Source: a virus. Taken from it: a stretch of 45,378 nt of DNA. Shown piece after piece: positions 6,699-15,331 of the stretch. Below the pieces are notes generated by a model that was given only the letters and a program-made list of their open reading frames with translations, did no database searches and was not told where the DNA came from. The stretch covers positions 1-45,378 of IMG/VR virus record IMGVR_UViG_3300021964_000133. One strand, written 5' to 3'. How positions within the stretch are numbered: position 1 is the stretch's first letter; every line of letters starts with the position of its first letter. Made by a program: the position numbers and the translations under genes.

Positions 6699-8327
6699 TT
6701 ATTTAACTCCTATCACACATTCTGTTAATGCTGTTTCTTTGTTATATTTATCCTTGATCAGACGTCCTAGGGTGTTGAAAGCGGTACAATCGTCGATCTG
6801 GGCCACCTTGGCCTCGCCGTTGTCAGCGGAAACTATCCTGTCTCCTGCCCTGCCAGTGCCCTGTAGTTTGACCAAAACCCGTCCTTTCAGTGCCACCATT
6901 GGATGTGAGTCGTTGTTGCCCGCATCAGAATTCATCAAGAACGCTGGTTTTTCCGAGATCACGCCAAACACAGCGTCTGACATCTCCTCTCTACACTTGG
7001 TTATCTCTGCTTTTCCGCCCAGTATGACCACGTCTCCCACTTCCGTGTCGCAATCTGCTTCGTATCTTTCTGCCAAATCTGCGTACTGCGCCGATGTGGA
7101 TGTTGCGTGTACTATGTTGGCCCTGATGTCCACTAGTGTGGGTGCTGATAGCTCGTCATCGCCGCCACCTGATTTGAACGCTGTCCAGGCTCCGCCCGCG
7201 TTGCCAAATATCGTTGATCCGTCGTCCGCGAATGTCTCGTCCCAGACCCAGTAAAGGTTCTGTTCCGTTGCAACGGATGTCTCTCCCCTGTTGACTTTGA
7301 GTCCCGTGAAGTTGGGCATGCCCGCGTTGTTGGATATGTTCCTGTTCAATTCTATGATGTTGTCTTCCACTGACAGCGTGGTTGTGTTGATTACTGTGTT
7401 GGTGCCATCAACTGTGAGGTCGCCAACACGCAGATGTTCTATCCTGCCCGTCGATCCCTGGATCCTCAGTGCCTCCTTGGTGGTGCCGCCATCGTTGACT
7501 GTGAATATGATGTCCTTGTCCTGTGTGGTCTGTGCTATTGTGAAGTCGTCTGACGAGAGACTCATTGTTATGTCAGACCCTGCACCGATCCTGATGCCAT
7601 CATCTGTCTGTACCGATAACTGACCTGTTGTTGTGTCTGCAGAATCAGATCTTAGATAGTTGGCCGCCGCAACTCCGCCCAGTGCGTCCGAGTCCGTTGC
7701 TGTCCCCCTGAACTTGGCAGATGCCACGTTGGTTGAAAGTTGTATGCCCTGCGATACCGTGGCGAAACCTGCCGCGATCAGGGCCGCGCCATTGGTCTCT
7801 GTAGAACTTGGGGTGAATGCTTCATTTGAAACAATGCCGACCACGGTGTCATTGGACACCATCTTCAATATTGACTTGTTAACGCCTGTGTTGTCCTCCA
7901 GTTTCTCACTAGTGAACTGTGTGACTCCTGATCCTGCAACCGTTGTTGGACCAACCAATGTGAATGCTGTTCCGTTGTACACATACAACTGTGTGTTAGT
8001 CGTGTCAAACCAAAAATCCCCAAGCACCGCATTTGTTGGTGCAGTGGTGGAGTTGGTTGGTCCACCGGCTGGTTTGAACTTGGAACCGTCGTATACGTTT
8101 AACCTTTTATTTGTTTGGTCGAACCAAAGTTGACCTTGCACCTTGTTGGATGGTGCCGTGGTGTTGTTGAAATTCTCCAGGAGTTTGACAAGGTTCTCGT
8201 TCAACTTCTCACCGAAGCCCGCGTAACCTTTACCTATCAGTGTGAGGTCAGTGGTCGCTACGTCGATGGTACCGTCGGCCAGTGTGACCAATAGTGTGCC
8301 GAATGTGTTGTTTATCTTGTATGCCAT
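6699..8327 (-). CDS. Tail fibre paralogue 1
   Basis: This 542-residue protein shares three modules with the proteins at 11648-13093 and 13104-14600. Residues 1-90 carry an N-terminal attachment-like module (LVKLLENF then GQLWFD, which recurs nearly unchanged). A middle module carries DALGGVAAANYLRS, DT-x-G, and VNDGG about 70 residues later. The C-terminal ~135 residues start SAQYADLAERYEAD and continue GDVVILGG, GRVLVK and GDRIVS; this module is shared with the 13104 protein only. It resembles the C-terminal assembly domains (Peptidase_G2/chaperone type) found on fibres, but that match is by memory. Such proteins trimerise and bind host surfaces. It lies 3 nt from the 60-residue gene upstream. 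Confidence 0.75.
   Translation of the reverse strand: MAYKINNTFGTLLVTLADGTIDVATTDLTLIGKGYAGFGEKLNENLVKLLENFNNTTAPSNKVQGQLWFDQTNKRLNVYDGSKFKPAGGPTNSTTAPTNAVLGDFWFDTTNTQLYVYNGTAFTLVGPTTVAGSGVTQFTSEKLEDNTGVNKSILKMVSNDTVVGIVSNEAFTPSSTETNGAALIAAGFATVSQGIQLSTNVASAKFRGTATDSDALGGVAAANYLRSDSADTTTGQLSVQTDDGIRIGAGSDITMSLSSDDFTIAQTTQDKDIIFTVNDGGTTKEALRIQGSTGRIEHLRVGDLTVDGTNTVINTTTLSVEDNIIELNRNISNNAGMPNFTGLKVNRGETSVATEQNLYWVWDETFADDGSTIFGNAGGAWTAFKSGGGDDELSAPTLVDIRANIVHATSTSAQYADLAERYEADCDTEVGDVVILGGKAEITKCREEMSDAVFGVISEKPAFLMNSDAGNNDSHPMVALKGRVLVKLQGTGRAGDRIVSADNGEAKVAQIDDCTAFNTLGRLIKDKYNKETALTECVIGVK
6745..6752 (-). promoter_or_regulatory. Possible late promoter GATAAATA
   Basis: GATAAATA on the minus strand, one base from the T4 late consensus TATAAATA, lies 54 nt before the ATG at 6691. 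It sits inside the coding sequence of the upstream gene (codons for Asp-Lys-Tyr), so it may be chance. Confidence 0.3.
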
Positions 8328-8330
8328 TGC

Positions 8331-8513
8331 CTAGTCGTTGTTGGATCCGTTGTCTCTGACTTCTGTCAAGAAACTGACGTCACCTACCAACTTGATCAAT
8401 ATGGTCGCAAGTTCGGGTGTCAGCATTGCGTCTATCTTTGCTTCTTCCTCTGCCGTCCACGTTGATTCGTAGTTTGCGTTGATGTAGTCTGCGACTTCTT
8501 GTTTTGTTGCCAT
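8331..8513 (-). CDS. Unrecognised 60-residue protein
   Basis: This small acidic protein opens MATKQEVADYINANY and continues through two predicted helices (EEEAKIDAML, LATILIKLVGDV). A strong AAGGAG lies 9 nt before the ATG at 8513, with a late-promoter-like AATAAATA just upstream at 8541-8534. Both make it very likely to be a real late gene. It sits immediately before the fibre gene at 6699-8327 (3-nt gap), so it could be a fibre assembly helper or small structural protein. There is no membrane segment or known motif. Confidence 0.7.
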   Translation of the reverse strand: MATKQEVADYINANYESTWTAEEEAKIDAMLTPELATILIKLVGDVSFLTEVRDNGSNND

Positions 8514-8532
8514 TTAAATGTACTCCTTATGC

Positions 8533-8997
8533 TTATTTATTACGGTTATCGATCTGCTCATCGTCGGATATCCAGGTTAAATCCTGGGAATAAGAGCCAT
8601 CAAGGTCTCGTAGGAAGGTCTTGACATTGCTCTCTGTAAGCACCATATCGTGGTATTTGGTGTATCTCTTGTGCAATGCCTGTTCTTTTGTGGCTGTGTA
8701 CACCAATTTCATGCCCTTTTGCTTGGCCAGGTCCATTATGCGATCAATACACAATTTCAAACATCTGTGTACCAGACGTTGTTCCGCATTCTTGTCCGTG
8801 ACAATCCATTCCATGAAAGCGAACTGTGTTCCCACACCTATGTACAGACCTGCGGCGCAGACCGGCTTGCCTGCATCCTCCACAATGATTCCGTCTGGTG
8901 GCAGGCATTCCTTGGGTACCTTGCCGAACTCCCATTCATCCCACCACTTGACCAATATGGCATAATCAGCATCTCTGTCCCATGGTCTATCCTGCAT
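8533..8997 (-). CDS. GNAT-like N-acetyltransferase
   Basis: This 154-residue protein has the length and layout of a single GNAT domain. It has an N-terminal helix region (VKWWDEWEF), two central strands with a turn (GIIVEDAGKPVCAAGLYI at 36-53), strand 4 (AFMEWIVTD at 60-68), a helix carrying a conserved-looking QRLVHR, and strand 5 (KLVYTAT). The canonical acetyl-CoA loop Q/RxxGxG/A is not clean, so substrate transfer is likely but not proven. It overlaps the SDR gene upstream by 11 nt, giving an SDR-acetyltransferase pair consistent with modified-sugar synthesis or with modification of a virion protein. No strong ribosome site precedes the start, so coupled translation is likely. Confidence 0.6.
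   Translation of the reverse strand: MQDRPWDRDADYAILVKWWDEWEFGKVPKECLPPDGIIVEDAGKPVCAAGLYIGVGTQFAFMEWIVTDKNAEQRLVHRCLKLCIDRIMDLAKQKGMKLVYTATKEQALHKRYTKYHDMVLTESNVKTFLRDLDGSYSQDLTWISDDEQIDNRNK
8534..8541 (-). promoter_or_regulatory. Late promoter AATAAATA
   Basis: AATAAATA on the minus strand lies 21 nt before the ATG at 8513 and overlaps the stop codon of the upstream gene. The predicted start near 8528 gives a leader that begins at the AAGGAG ribosome site. It fits the T4 late consensus at 7 of 8 bases. Confidence 0.5.
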
Positions 8998-9577
8998 TTT
9001 TCTGTATCACGATCTTGTTGATGTTGTATGACGCTTCGAAGCAATGATGCACCGCATCCGCCACTTCTCCCGCTGTTAGTTTTGGCAGATTCTGCCATAG
9101 GCCTTTTGTCATGTCTGTGTCCACGACATCCGGACACACATCGTAGACTGACAGTGGTTTGGAAATCAGTTCTTGCTGTAGTTCGTCTATGTATCCTATT
9201 AATTCTTTTTTTATTTCGCAATATTGCACATACTTGAACTTGTCCCAGATCTGGAATTGATTGTAGTCTGGTTCCTCCTCGGTCCCTGACGTGCTGGTTA
9301 TCACTGCGACTTTCATCTTGCTGAAGGCATGTTGGCCGTATATCCTTGTCAGCAGTGTCAACTGTCCCCGGTCTGCGTGTGCGTTCAATACCACCAGGCC
9401 ACAGTCTTTTATGCTTTCCAGTATCTTCTCCTGATCCGTTGCGAGATCATGCCCGTTGCTCCTGCTCAAGCCCACCACTTCGTAGTTTTTACTTTTATAA
9501 AGATCGGCTATGGCTTTACCTATGCCTCGGGTGTGTCCGATTATGGCGATTTTATTATTTTTGTTTTCTTGATTCAT
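8987..9577 (-). CDS. Short-chain dehydrogenase/reductase (SDR)
   Basis: The start at 9577 gives 196 residues; a longer in-frame reading would extend over the upstream oxygenase gene. KIAIIGHTRGIG at 9-20 carries the nucleotide-binding TGxxxGIG-type motif (here GHTRGIG). S96 in the TSTSG strand and Y119-x3-K123 form the SDR catalytic set. Residues 62-67 (VVLNAH) match the NNAG-like strand 4 region. The protein is shorter than typical 250-residue SDRs, missing part of the C-terminal substrate lobe, so it may act on a small substrate or need a partner. It overlaps the 2OG oxygenase (23 nt) and the GNAT-like gene (11 nt). An NAD(P)-dependent oxidation or reduction is likely. Confidence 0.78.
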   Translation of the reverse strand: MNQENKNNKIAIIGHTRGIGKAIADLYKSKNYEVVGLSRSNGHDLATDQEKILESIKDCGLVVLNAHADRGQLTLLTRIYGQHAFSKMKVAVITSTSGTEEEPDYNQFQIWDKFKYVQYCEIKKELIGYIDELQQELISKPLSVYDVCPDVVDTDMTKGLWQNLPKLTAGEVADAVHHCFEASYNINKIVIQKNAG

Positions 9578-10223
9578 ACACGTCCACGAGATTCTCCAAC
9601 CCTTCGAAACATTCCGAATAGTGTTGGTAATATTTCTCAAACTTGTCTTTAGTGTACACGGATTCCTTGTAGAAGTCAATCAACAGCGTGGTTCTTGGCC
9701 CTGTATTCCTGTTGAAACCGTTGTGTGTCTGTATGTCTGGTTGGAAAACGTATGCTTCGCCCGTCTTCCATGTCATCAGTTCCTGTTCTTTGGTTTCCAG
9801 GTTCATCACGTACATGCCACTCTGGTCTCCTCCTCCGTCGTCGAGGCACATTTGGTATCTCCATCCACCCTCGTTGTCCGTGTGGTTGCCTATCTTGGTG
9901 TCAGGTCCCACCGTCATTATGGCCACGTTCGTCTTGTATGGGAATTTCCTCAGTATTGAATACAGCATCGGGTAGTCATTGAATGACTGACCCTCGTGAT
10001 CTCCGGACTGTATGCCCAGTGCCTGCCATTGGCCATTCACGTAGTCTCCGGACCTGTCATCGAAGTCCTCTGGCAGTCCTCGTACACTGTCAGAGAAGTC
10101 CTCTGGGTCTAGGAATGTTTTGTTGGGCTGAGAGTCGAACTCGTGCTTGATGTCTTGCCAATGTTTATCTAACTGTCTGAAGCATTCGCCCTGTTGGCCG
10201 TGGTAGAAACTGTTATCAAGCAT
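9555..10223 (-). CDS. Asp/Asn beta-hydroxylase-like 2OG-Fe(II) oxygenase
   Basis: This 222-residue protein contains NHTDNEGGWRYQMCL at 113-127 with Fe(II) ligands H114 and D116, a distal H167 (QTHNGFN) and a 2-oxoglutarate-binding R177 (GPRTTLLIDF). The GNHTD...WRYQ and THNGFNR...R arrangement matches the aspartyl/asparaginyl beta-hydroxylase branch of the cupin dioxygenases. It overlaps the Hint-fibre gene upstream by 8 nt and the SDR gene by 23 nt. A fibre protein or a sugar could be its substrate. No signal peptide is seen, so it acts in the host cytoplasm. Confidence 0.78.
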   Translation of the reverse strand: MLDNSFYHGQQGECFRQLDKHWQDIKHEFDSQPNKTFLDPEDFSDSVRGLPEDFDDRSGDYVNGQWQALGIQSGDHEGQSFNDYPMLYSILRKFPYKTNVAIMTVGPDTKIGNHTDNEGGWRYQMCLDDGGGDQSGMYVMNLETKEQELMTWKTGEAYVFQPDIQTHNGFNRNTGPRTTLLIDFYKESVYTKDKFEKYYQHYSECFEGLENLVDVYESRKQK

Positions 10224-11643
10224 TCAGTATATTAACATTTTTACCATGAATCTGTCTATCATGATCTCGCCAATTGCTGAATATTTCCTCGCCGTGGTTG
10301 ATAAGTTCCTGTTGTTCGCTCAATTCAAAGTAGTCTGTGAATTCTGTGCCGTTGATCATGATCCTTCTGTGCTCTGATCCAAAAACGTAGACAATGTGTT
10401 CTTCGTCGCCCAGTGCGACACCATGTTTGCTGTCCTCCACACGTGTCCATTTACCGTCTTCTTTGACCATGTGCGTGCCAGCGACTTTTATCCCTTTGTA
10501 GTCATACAGGTTGTCTATGAGGAATTTACCAGTGGCGAAAACAAAACCACCCACTGCTACTTCGTCTCGTATGTCTACCTGTTCAACCGGTTTATGTGAT
10601 CCATCCGCCATGGTTATCATTGTGCCCGCTATGAAACAACCACCACCACCAGTTCCACCGCCTCCAGAGCTGGAACTACCAGACGAGTCTCCAAACCCTG
10701 CCGCCGTTGATATGAAATTGACACCTGAGTTGAACATTGCCTTCCATACGCCGCCAACTTTGTAGTATGCCGCTGTGATGCTCTTCCAACCACCCGAGAC
10801 CTTGGTGTACATGTCACTGATGCTCTTCCATGTGCCTGAAACCTTGTAGTTGGCCTGCACACCTATGTTGAATATAACTACTGCCCTGCCGTTCGCTCCA
10901 GATCGGCTTCCACTTCCTCCCCTTGCTACTCCTGAACGGTAGTATTGTGAGCCTGTTCCACCTGGTGTGACACCAGATCCGTTTGATTGTGTGCCTCCGG
11001 CCGCATTGTTTGATCCTGCACGTCCACCGGTACCTCCTGCGTCGCCTGATCCTGCGTTTCCTGATCTACCACCATCGACCCCGCCACCACCGGCTCCACC
11101 ACCACCGCCGTCGCCGGAGTGGTTCTTACCATTCTCTCCCAGTGTTCCTGGAGAGTTCGATGTGGCTGAATTTGTGTTTACGCCTGCAGTTCCGTTTGAA
11201 CCCAGTCCTGCTCCGCCGCCACCTCCGCCGCCTCCTGCGACGGCGATGTCAGTTCCGTTGATCCTGACTAGGCTGGCTCCGCCGCCACCACCGCCTGACC
11301 CTGAATACGGTATAGGACCTGCGTTACCACCACGTCCTCCCGAGTATCCTGTCTTGCTCTTGCCGTTTCTACCTCCCGAAGCCCCGCCTCCCGACGAACC
11401 TCCAGCTCCACCACCTCCCACCGCAACTTCCATGGTGGTGCCTATCTGTGCTGATGATATTGAAATTCCTGTTGACGACACATAATGGCCTGCCGCACCT
11501 GTCCCTCCAGGTCCCCCCGCGTCTGATCCACCACCACCGCCGGCGCCACCCCAGAGATGAACGTCTATTGACGTGGTTCCCGGTGGTATGGTTGCCTGCT
11601 GTAGTGTGCCTGTGTAGTTGAATGTCTTGACGACTGCTACCAT
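10216..11643 (-). CDS. Glycine-rich fibre protein with C-terminal Hint domain
   Basis: This 475-residue protein starts at 11643 after GGGAGG. Residues 1-35 form a beta module (VKTFNYTGTLQQATIPPG) typical of glycine-rich phage adhesins. Residues 35-255 are dominated by Gly runs resembling the polyglycine layers of T-even gp38 adhesin. Residues 262-300 hold three KV-x-G-x-WK repeats. A Gly/Ser linker leads to a Hint (hedgehog/intein) domain starting C336-FIAGT and containing GTHMV near H391. Hint domains self-cleave at the initial Cys. No C-terminal HN-Cys for splicing is seen, so cleavage without ligation is more likely. It is followed, with overlap, by the oxygenase gene. Confidence 0.8.
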   Translation of the reverse strand: MVAVVKTFNYTGTLQQATIPPGTTSIDVHLWGGAGGGGGSDAGGPGGTGAAGHYVSSTGISISSAQIGTTMEVAVGGGGAGGSSGGGASGGRNGKSKTGYSGGRGGNAGPIPYSGSGGGGGGASLVRINGTDIAVAGGGGGGGGAGLGSNGTAGVNTNSATSNSPGTLGENGKNHSGDGGGGGAGGGGVDGGRSGNAGSGDAGGTGGRAGSNNAAGGTQSNGSGVTPGGTGSQYYRSGVARGGSGSRSGANGRAVVIFNIGVQANYKVSGTWKSISDMYTKVSGGWKSITAAYYKVGGVWKAMFNSGVNFISTAAGFGDSSGSSSSGGGGTGGGGCFIAGTMITMADGSHKPVEQVDIRDEVAVGGFVFATGKFLIDNLYDYKGIKVAGTHMVKEDGKWTRVEDSKHGVALGDEEHIVYVFGSEHRRIMINGTEFTDYFELSEQQELINHGEEIFSNWRDHDRQIHGKNVNILNA

Positions 11644-11647
11644 GGGA

Positions 11648-13093
11648 TTACGCCTCCCTTACAAACCAGATGTCCCCGTCTGCGCCTTGGCCTGATGTTG
11701 GTGCCGAAGTCTCAACGTATCTGTTTCCTGCAATGCTGTTGCTACCATCATCTGTGATTGTTGATCCTCCCCATAATTTCAATGACTTGGCTACCTGACC
11801 TGTTGTGGTCACTGCCACGCTTGACTCACTGGTCGATGATGTGATGTCTGTGCCGACCGCCGCTAAGTTGACGTTGGTCACCGTGATCAAACCTGCCGCC
11901 GTGGTTCTCAGGAATCCTGAATTTTTATTGGCATCTCCATCGCTAACTGCATCTGTGTCTCTGATCAAATGTGAATATGTTGCACCTTCACCTGCTGTCC
12001 ATCTGTTCTCTGACACATCGTAAAATAGTCTAGCATCATCTGTGTCGCTTGTCTCAACGATTATGCCTGAGTCTGCCTCTGAATTTCCCGTGTTGAGTTT
12101 CAAGAAAGCATCGTTTACTATGTTGATCTCGCTAGAACTGTTCTCGAACTCTCCTGTGATCGTCAAATTTCCTGTTACTGTCACGTCACCTGTAAGACCT
12201 ATTGCACCCGTGGCACCTGTCAGTGCTATAGGAGTTTTTGTAACTCCACCATCATTGATTGTGAAACTTAGATCCTTGTCCTGTGATGTCTGTGCGACTG
12301 TGACGTCGTTGCTTGATACTGATATGGTCAATTCCTGTGCGTCACCAACAATTATACCCGTGTCATTGTCTATGGTCAATGCGCCGGACATGGTGTCTGA
12401 TGTGTTTGATCTTAAGAAATTGGCACCACCCTGTAAGGCCTCGCCCGGTGATGTGGCATTTGTGGTGTCTGTTGTGTCCAAAGTTGCGGCCTGTGTGCTC
12501 GAACCTTCGAACACTGCGCCCAGTGTGGAATTCAAAGTCAGACCCGCTCTTATCTCAGCGAAGCCTGATTGTGAGGCACTCGGTGTGAAGGTCTCTTTGG
12601 AGAGTATCGCCACTCTGACGTTGCCCACGTACATCGAAGAAACAACCTTGTTACCACCTGAACTGGCCAGTGTCTCTATCTTCCAACCCGAAAGCGTCTG
12701 TCCTGACGTGTAAACTGGTCCGACCAACAAGAATGCAGATCCTGTGTACACATACACTTGGTCATTCACCGAATCATGCCATAGATCTCCCGCTGACGGT
12801 GATGTGGGTTGCGTGGAACTTGTCTTGGCACCACCCGTTGGTTTGAAACTTGTCCCGTCATACACTTTCAGTTGGTTTGTTGTTGTGTCAAACCATAACT
12901 CACCTTTTAATGGTGCTGTGGGTGCCGCGGTGGATGCCGCGTTCTCTAATAATTTTACTAGGTTCTCGTTGAGCCCTTCGCCAAAACCAGAAAAACTCTT
13001 ACCAAACAACTGCAACGAAGTGGTGTTGTCCACCGTTCCGTCAGTGATCGTTGTTACTGCTGTCCCGTCTGTTTTGTTTATTATGTACGCCAT
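11648..13093 (-). CDS. Tail fibre paralogue 2
   Basis: The start at 13093 gives 481 residues beginning MAYIINKTDG, matching the MAY starts of the two paralogues; a start 10 codons earlier would overlap the previous gene. The N-terminal module (LVKLLENAAS, KGELWFD) and the central module (LRSNTSDTMSG, TINDGG) are shared with the other two fibres. The C-terminus differs: it lacks the SAQYADLAE module and ends with SAPTSGQGADGDIWFV. A TATAAATA late-promoter motif lies 7 nt before the ATG, and no ribosome site is visible. It is probably a trimeric fibre or fibre-network component of the tail. Confidence 0.72.
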   Translation of the reverse strand: MAYIINKTDGTAVTTITDGTVDNTTSLQLFGKSFSGFGEGLNENLVKLLENAASTAAPTAPLKGELWFDTTTNQLKVYDGTSFKPTGGAKTSSTQPTSPSAGDLWHDSVNDQVYVYTGSAFLLVGPVYTSGQTLSGWKIETLASSGGNKVVSSMYVGNVRVAILSKETFTPSASQSGFAEIRAGLTLNSTLGAVFEGSSTQAATLDTTDTTNATSPGEALQGGANFLRSNTSDTMSGALTIDNDTGIIVGDAQELTISVSSNDVTVAQTSQDKDLSFTINDGGVTKTPIALTGATGAIGLTGDVTVTGNLTITGEFENSSSEINIVNDAFLKLNTGNSEADSGIIVETSDTDDARLFYDVSENRWTAGEGATYSHLIRDTDAVSDGDANKNSGFLRTTAAGLITVTNVNLAAVGTDITSSTSESSVAVTTTGQVAKSLKLWGGSTITDDGSNSIAGNRYVETSAPTSGQGADGDIWFVREA

Positions 13094-13100
13094 TTGCTTG

Positions 13101-13108
13101 TATTTATA
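13101..13108 (-). promoter_or_regulatory. Late promoter TATAAATA (perfect T4 consensus)
   Basis: A perfect TATAAATA on the minus strand lies 7 nt before the ATG at 13093 and overlaps the TAA stop of the upstream gene. The predicted transcript would begin near 13095, almost at the start codon. Its overlap with a stop codon means chance cannot be excluded. Confidence 0.5.
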
Positions 13109-14600
13109 GTCTTCCAGCCACAATATTAATTGTGCCTATTTCGGTTGAATTGTAATCTTCCAGTGCTTTGCCTATCACTGTGCCCATTGCAGGGTCAATG
13201 CCTTTCCTAGCAACACCTGGGTGTTGTGGATGGGTCACCAACATGTCTCCCTTGCTGATGTGTCCAACGACCTTGCAAGGCACCTTGCCCTGTAGCGCCA
13301 CTGGCTGTCCCTCTGATTTGGAATTCATTAGGTGAGCCGGAGAACCTGATATGACTCCCGCCACCCTGGGATCATCTCCCATTATCGACATTGTTATTTC
13401 CTTGTCACCACCAAATATCACCACCGTGCCCACTTCGTACTCCGAGTCGGACTCATACACCTCTGCCAAGTCAGCGTACTGCGCCGATGTTGCCAGTGCG
13501 TGTACAGTGTTGTAGCCTTTGCTGGATGTACCTATGTCATATGATGCGTCCGTGTCTGGTGCTATCGCTTTGGATGTGACCGTTCCTGCCATGGTCAGTG
13601 TGCCCATGGTGTTGGCCCCTGAACTTGTTAGATTTCCTGTCACGTTGCCAGTAAGTGGTCCTGCGAATGCAGTAGAAGTTGTTGTACCTGATATCTCTAA
13701 TTTTGTGCTTGGTGTAGTAGTACCTATACCGATACTGGACTCTGATCCGTCTATGGTCATCACAGTCGTTGTCACACCACCATCGTTGACTTTGAAACTG
13801 ATGTCTGTGTTTGTTGTGGTGTTTGAAATTATGCCGCCTGTCGCGTCCACCGTCAATGTGAGGTCACTGTCCGTACCAACTACCAGACCGCCGTCATTGG
13901 CAATAGAGATTGTCCCCGACGTTGTGTCATTGGCGTTCGACCTCAGGTAGTTGGCCGCCGCTACACCACCCAGTGCGTCTGCATCTGTGGCCGTGCCCTG
14001 AAATTTTGTGTCTGCTATGGCAGTGGTAAGTGTGATACCTTTTTTGATGGTTGCGAATCCACTCAATGCTGATTTTGGCGTGAACTCATCCTCCGAAACG
14101 ATCGCTATGAGATTGCCGTCATTGAAAAGTTTGCTTATGTTCTGTGATGTATCGCCAGAATCAAGTATAGTGTCAAACGTGAATCCACTAGTGGTACCTG
14201 TGGCACTTGGTGGTCCAACCAACACAGATGACGTTCCACTGTAGAAGAACATCTGTCCCGTGCCTGAATCTATCCAAATGTCTCCAGCGGCAAGATTGGC
14301 CGGTGCATCTGACTGGTATGGTGCACTTCCACCTGCTGTCTGGAATGACGTTCCATTGTACACCTGTAGTTTTGAATTGGTAGAATCCCACCACAGTTGT
14401 CCCTCTATGGGTTTGGTGGGTGCTGACGTGTTTGAAAAATTCTCTAATAGATGTAGGAAGTTCTCCGCAATTACTTCGCCGTAACCTGCATAACCTTTTC
14501 CTATGAAACTGAGGTCGGTCTGTGTGTTGACAACACCATCCTGTACCGTGTACTGGTTTGGTGAACTGGAACTATTCGTCTTGTTTACAGTGTATGCCAT
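13104..14600 (-). CDS. Tail fibre paralogue 3
   Basis: This 498-residue protein has the same architecture as the 6699-8327 fibre: N-terminal module (FLHLLENFSN, GQLWWD), middle module (DALGGVAAANYLRS, VNDGG) and C-terminal module beginning ATSAQYADLAEVYESD with GTVVIFGG, GKVPCKV and GDMLVT. The start forms a TAATG junction with the upstream stop, so it is coupled to the 14600-15325 gene. The shared C-terminal module may be an assembly or autoprocessing domain that is swapped between fibres. Its partner paralogue at 11648 has lost or never had it. Confidence 0.75.
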   Translation of the reverse strand: MAYTVNKTNSSSSPNQYTVQDGVVNTQTDLSFIGKGYAGYGEVIAENFLHLLENFSNTSAPTKPIEGQLWWDSTNSKLQVYNGTSFQTAGGSAPYQSDAPANLAAGDIWIDSGTGQMFFYSGTSSVLVGPPSATGTTSGFTFDTILDSGDTSQNISKLFNDGNLIAIVSEDEFTPKSALSGFATIKKGITLTTAIADTKFQGTATDADALGGVAAANYLRSNANDTTSGTISIANDGGLVVGTDSDLTLTVDATGGIISNTTTNTDISFKVNDGGVTTTVMTIDGSESSIGIGTTTPSTKLEISGTTTSTAFAGPLTGNVTGNLTSSGANTMGTLTMAGTVTSKAIAPDTDASYDIGTSSKGYNTVHALATSAQYADLAEVYESDSEYEVGTVVIFGGDKEITMSIMGDDPRVAGVISGSPAHLMNSKSEGQPVALQGKVPCKVVGHISKGDMLVTHPQHPGVARKGIDPAMGTVIGKALEDYNSTEIGTINIVAGRL

Positions 14601-15325
14601 TAGTATCCTGTGTTACCACCTGATGTTGTTCCACTCACTGTGTTAGATGTTGACAGTGCAGTTGAACTGGTCTCAGTGAAAGTTGTCAAACTTTGAATCC
14701 TTAAAGTGTAATCAATCTGTATGAGTCTGTTAAGTGACTTCTGTACCGGGTGGAATATGACGTGTGTCAACAACTTGTTGGTTGAACCGTTCTCTGTGCC
14801 TTCCCAGCTCTTCAGACCAAGTTCATCGAACACATAGTCACCATTGAAATTGGTGGTGTTGTCGAACGCCGCCTGTCCCGTTGGTTCACCGTAGTCAAGT
14901 GTGCATGTCACAACGATGTCTGTGTACTTGTTGCCAGCCGTGTGTCTCACTTCCATCTTGTTCCTTGTGGTGTCCTTGTTGGTCGCGGAGTTGTCGTCTA
15001 TTACTTTGTAATATGTTTGATTGTACAATGTGGCGTTTGTGCCTGTTGAGTTCGGTGTCAGGTAAGTGATTATACCCGTTGGGTCCACACTCGTACCACC
15101 ATTGCCCAGTGCGATCTCATGCACAAAACCTGTTGTCTTGTTAGCCAATGAGTTGGCCAATGCCTGAGACATGTTCTCGTAGTGTATCGCGTTCCTCTTG
15201 TCCACGATCACCTCACCTGTCTCTGGGTCTGAAATCTTTATGTGCCCCGTCATCATAACACCCGTGTTATCCTGAGGCTTGTTGTCTTCCTGTTTTGATT
15301 CTTGTGGTTTGTTGTCCTGTGTCAT
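14600..15325 (-). CDS. Virion structural protein
   Basis: This 241-residue protein has a charged, Gln/Lys-rich N-terminus (residues 1-20) followed by a folded beta-rich domain (GHIKISDPETGEVIVDKRNAI-like start at 27, HEIALGNGG near 70, VFDELGL near 165, FHPVQKSLNRLIQIDYTLRI-like end). The C-terminal tail is Ser/Thr/Gly-rich and ends GY, like the tail of gp6. The HEIALGNGG segment is characteristic of structural proteins next to the large fibre in marine T4-like phages, recalled rather than checked. The start has no ribosome site; an AATAAATA motif lies 6 nt before it. It probably belongs to the baseplate periphery or fibre attachment. Confidence 0.6.
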   Translation of the reverse strand: MTQDNKPQESKQEDNKPQDNTGVMMTGHIKISDPETGEVIVDKRNAIHYENMSQALANSLANKTTGFVHEIALGNGGTSVDPTGIITYLTPNSTGTNATLYNQTYYKVIDDNSATNKDTTRNKMEVRHTAGNKYTDIVVTCTLDYGEPTGQAAFDNTTNFNGDYVFDELGLKSWEGTENGSTNKLLTHVIFHPVQKSLNRLIQIDYTLRIQSLTTFTETSSTALSTSNTVSGTTSGGNTGY

Positions 15326-15331
15326 CTAGTG

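Noticed and set aside
10967-11485. Long plus-strand proline-rich reading frame
   Set aside because: It is the antisense of the polyglycine region (GGN complement gives CCN) and has no ribosome site.
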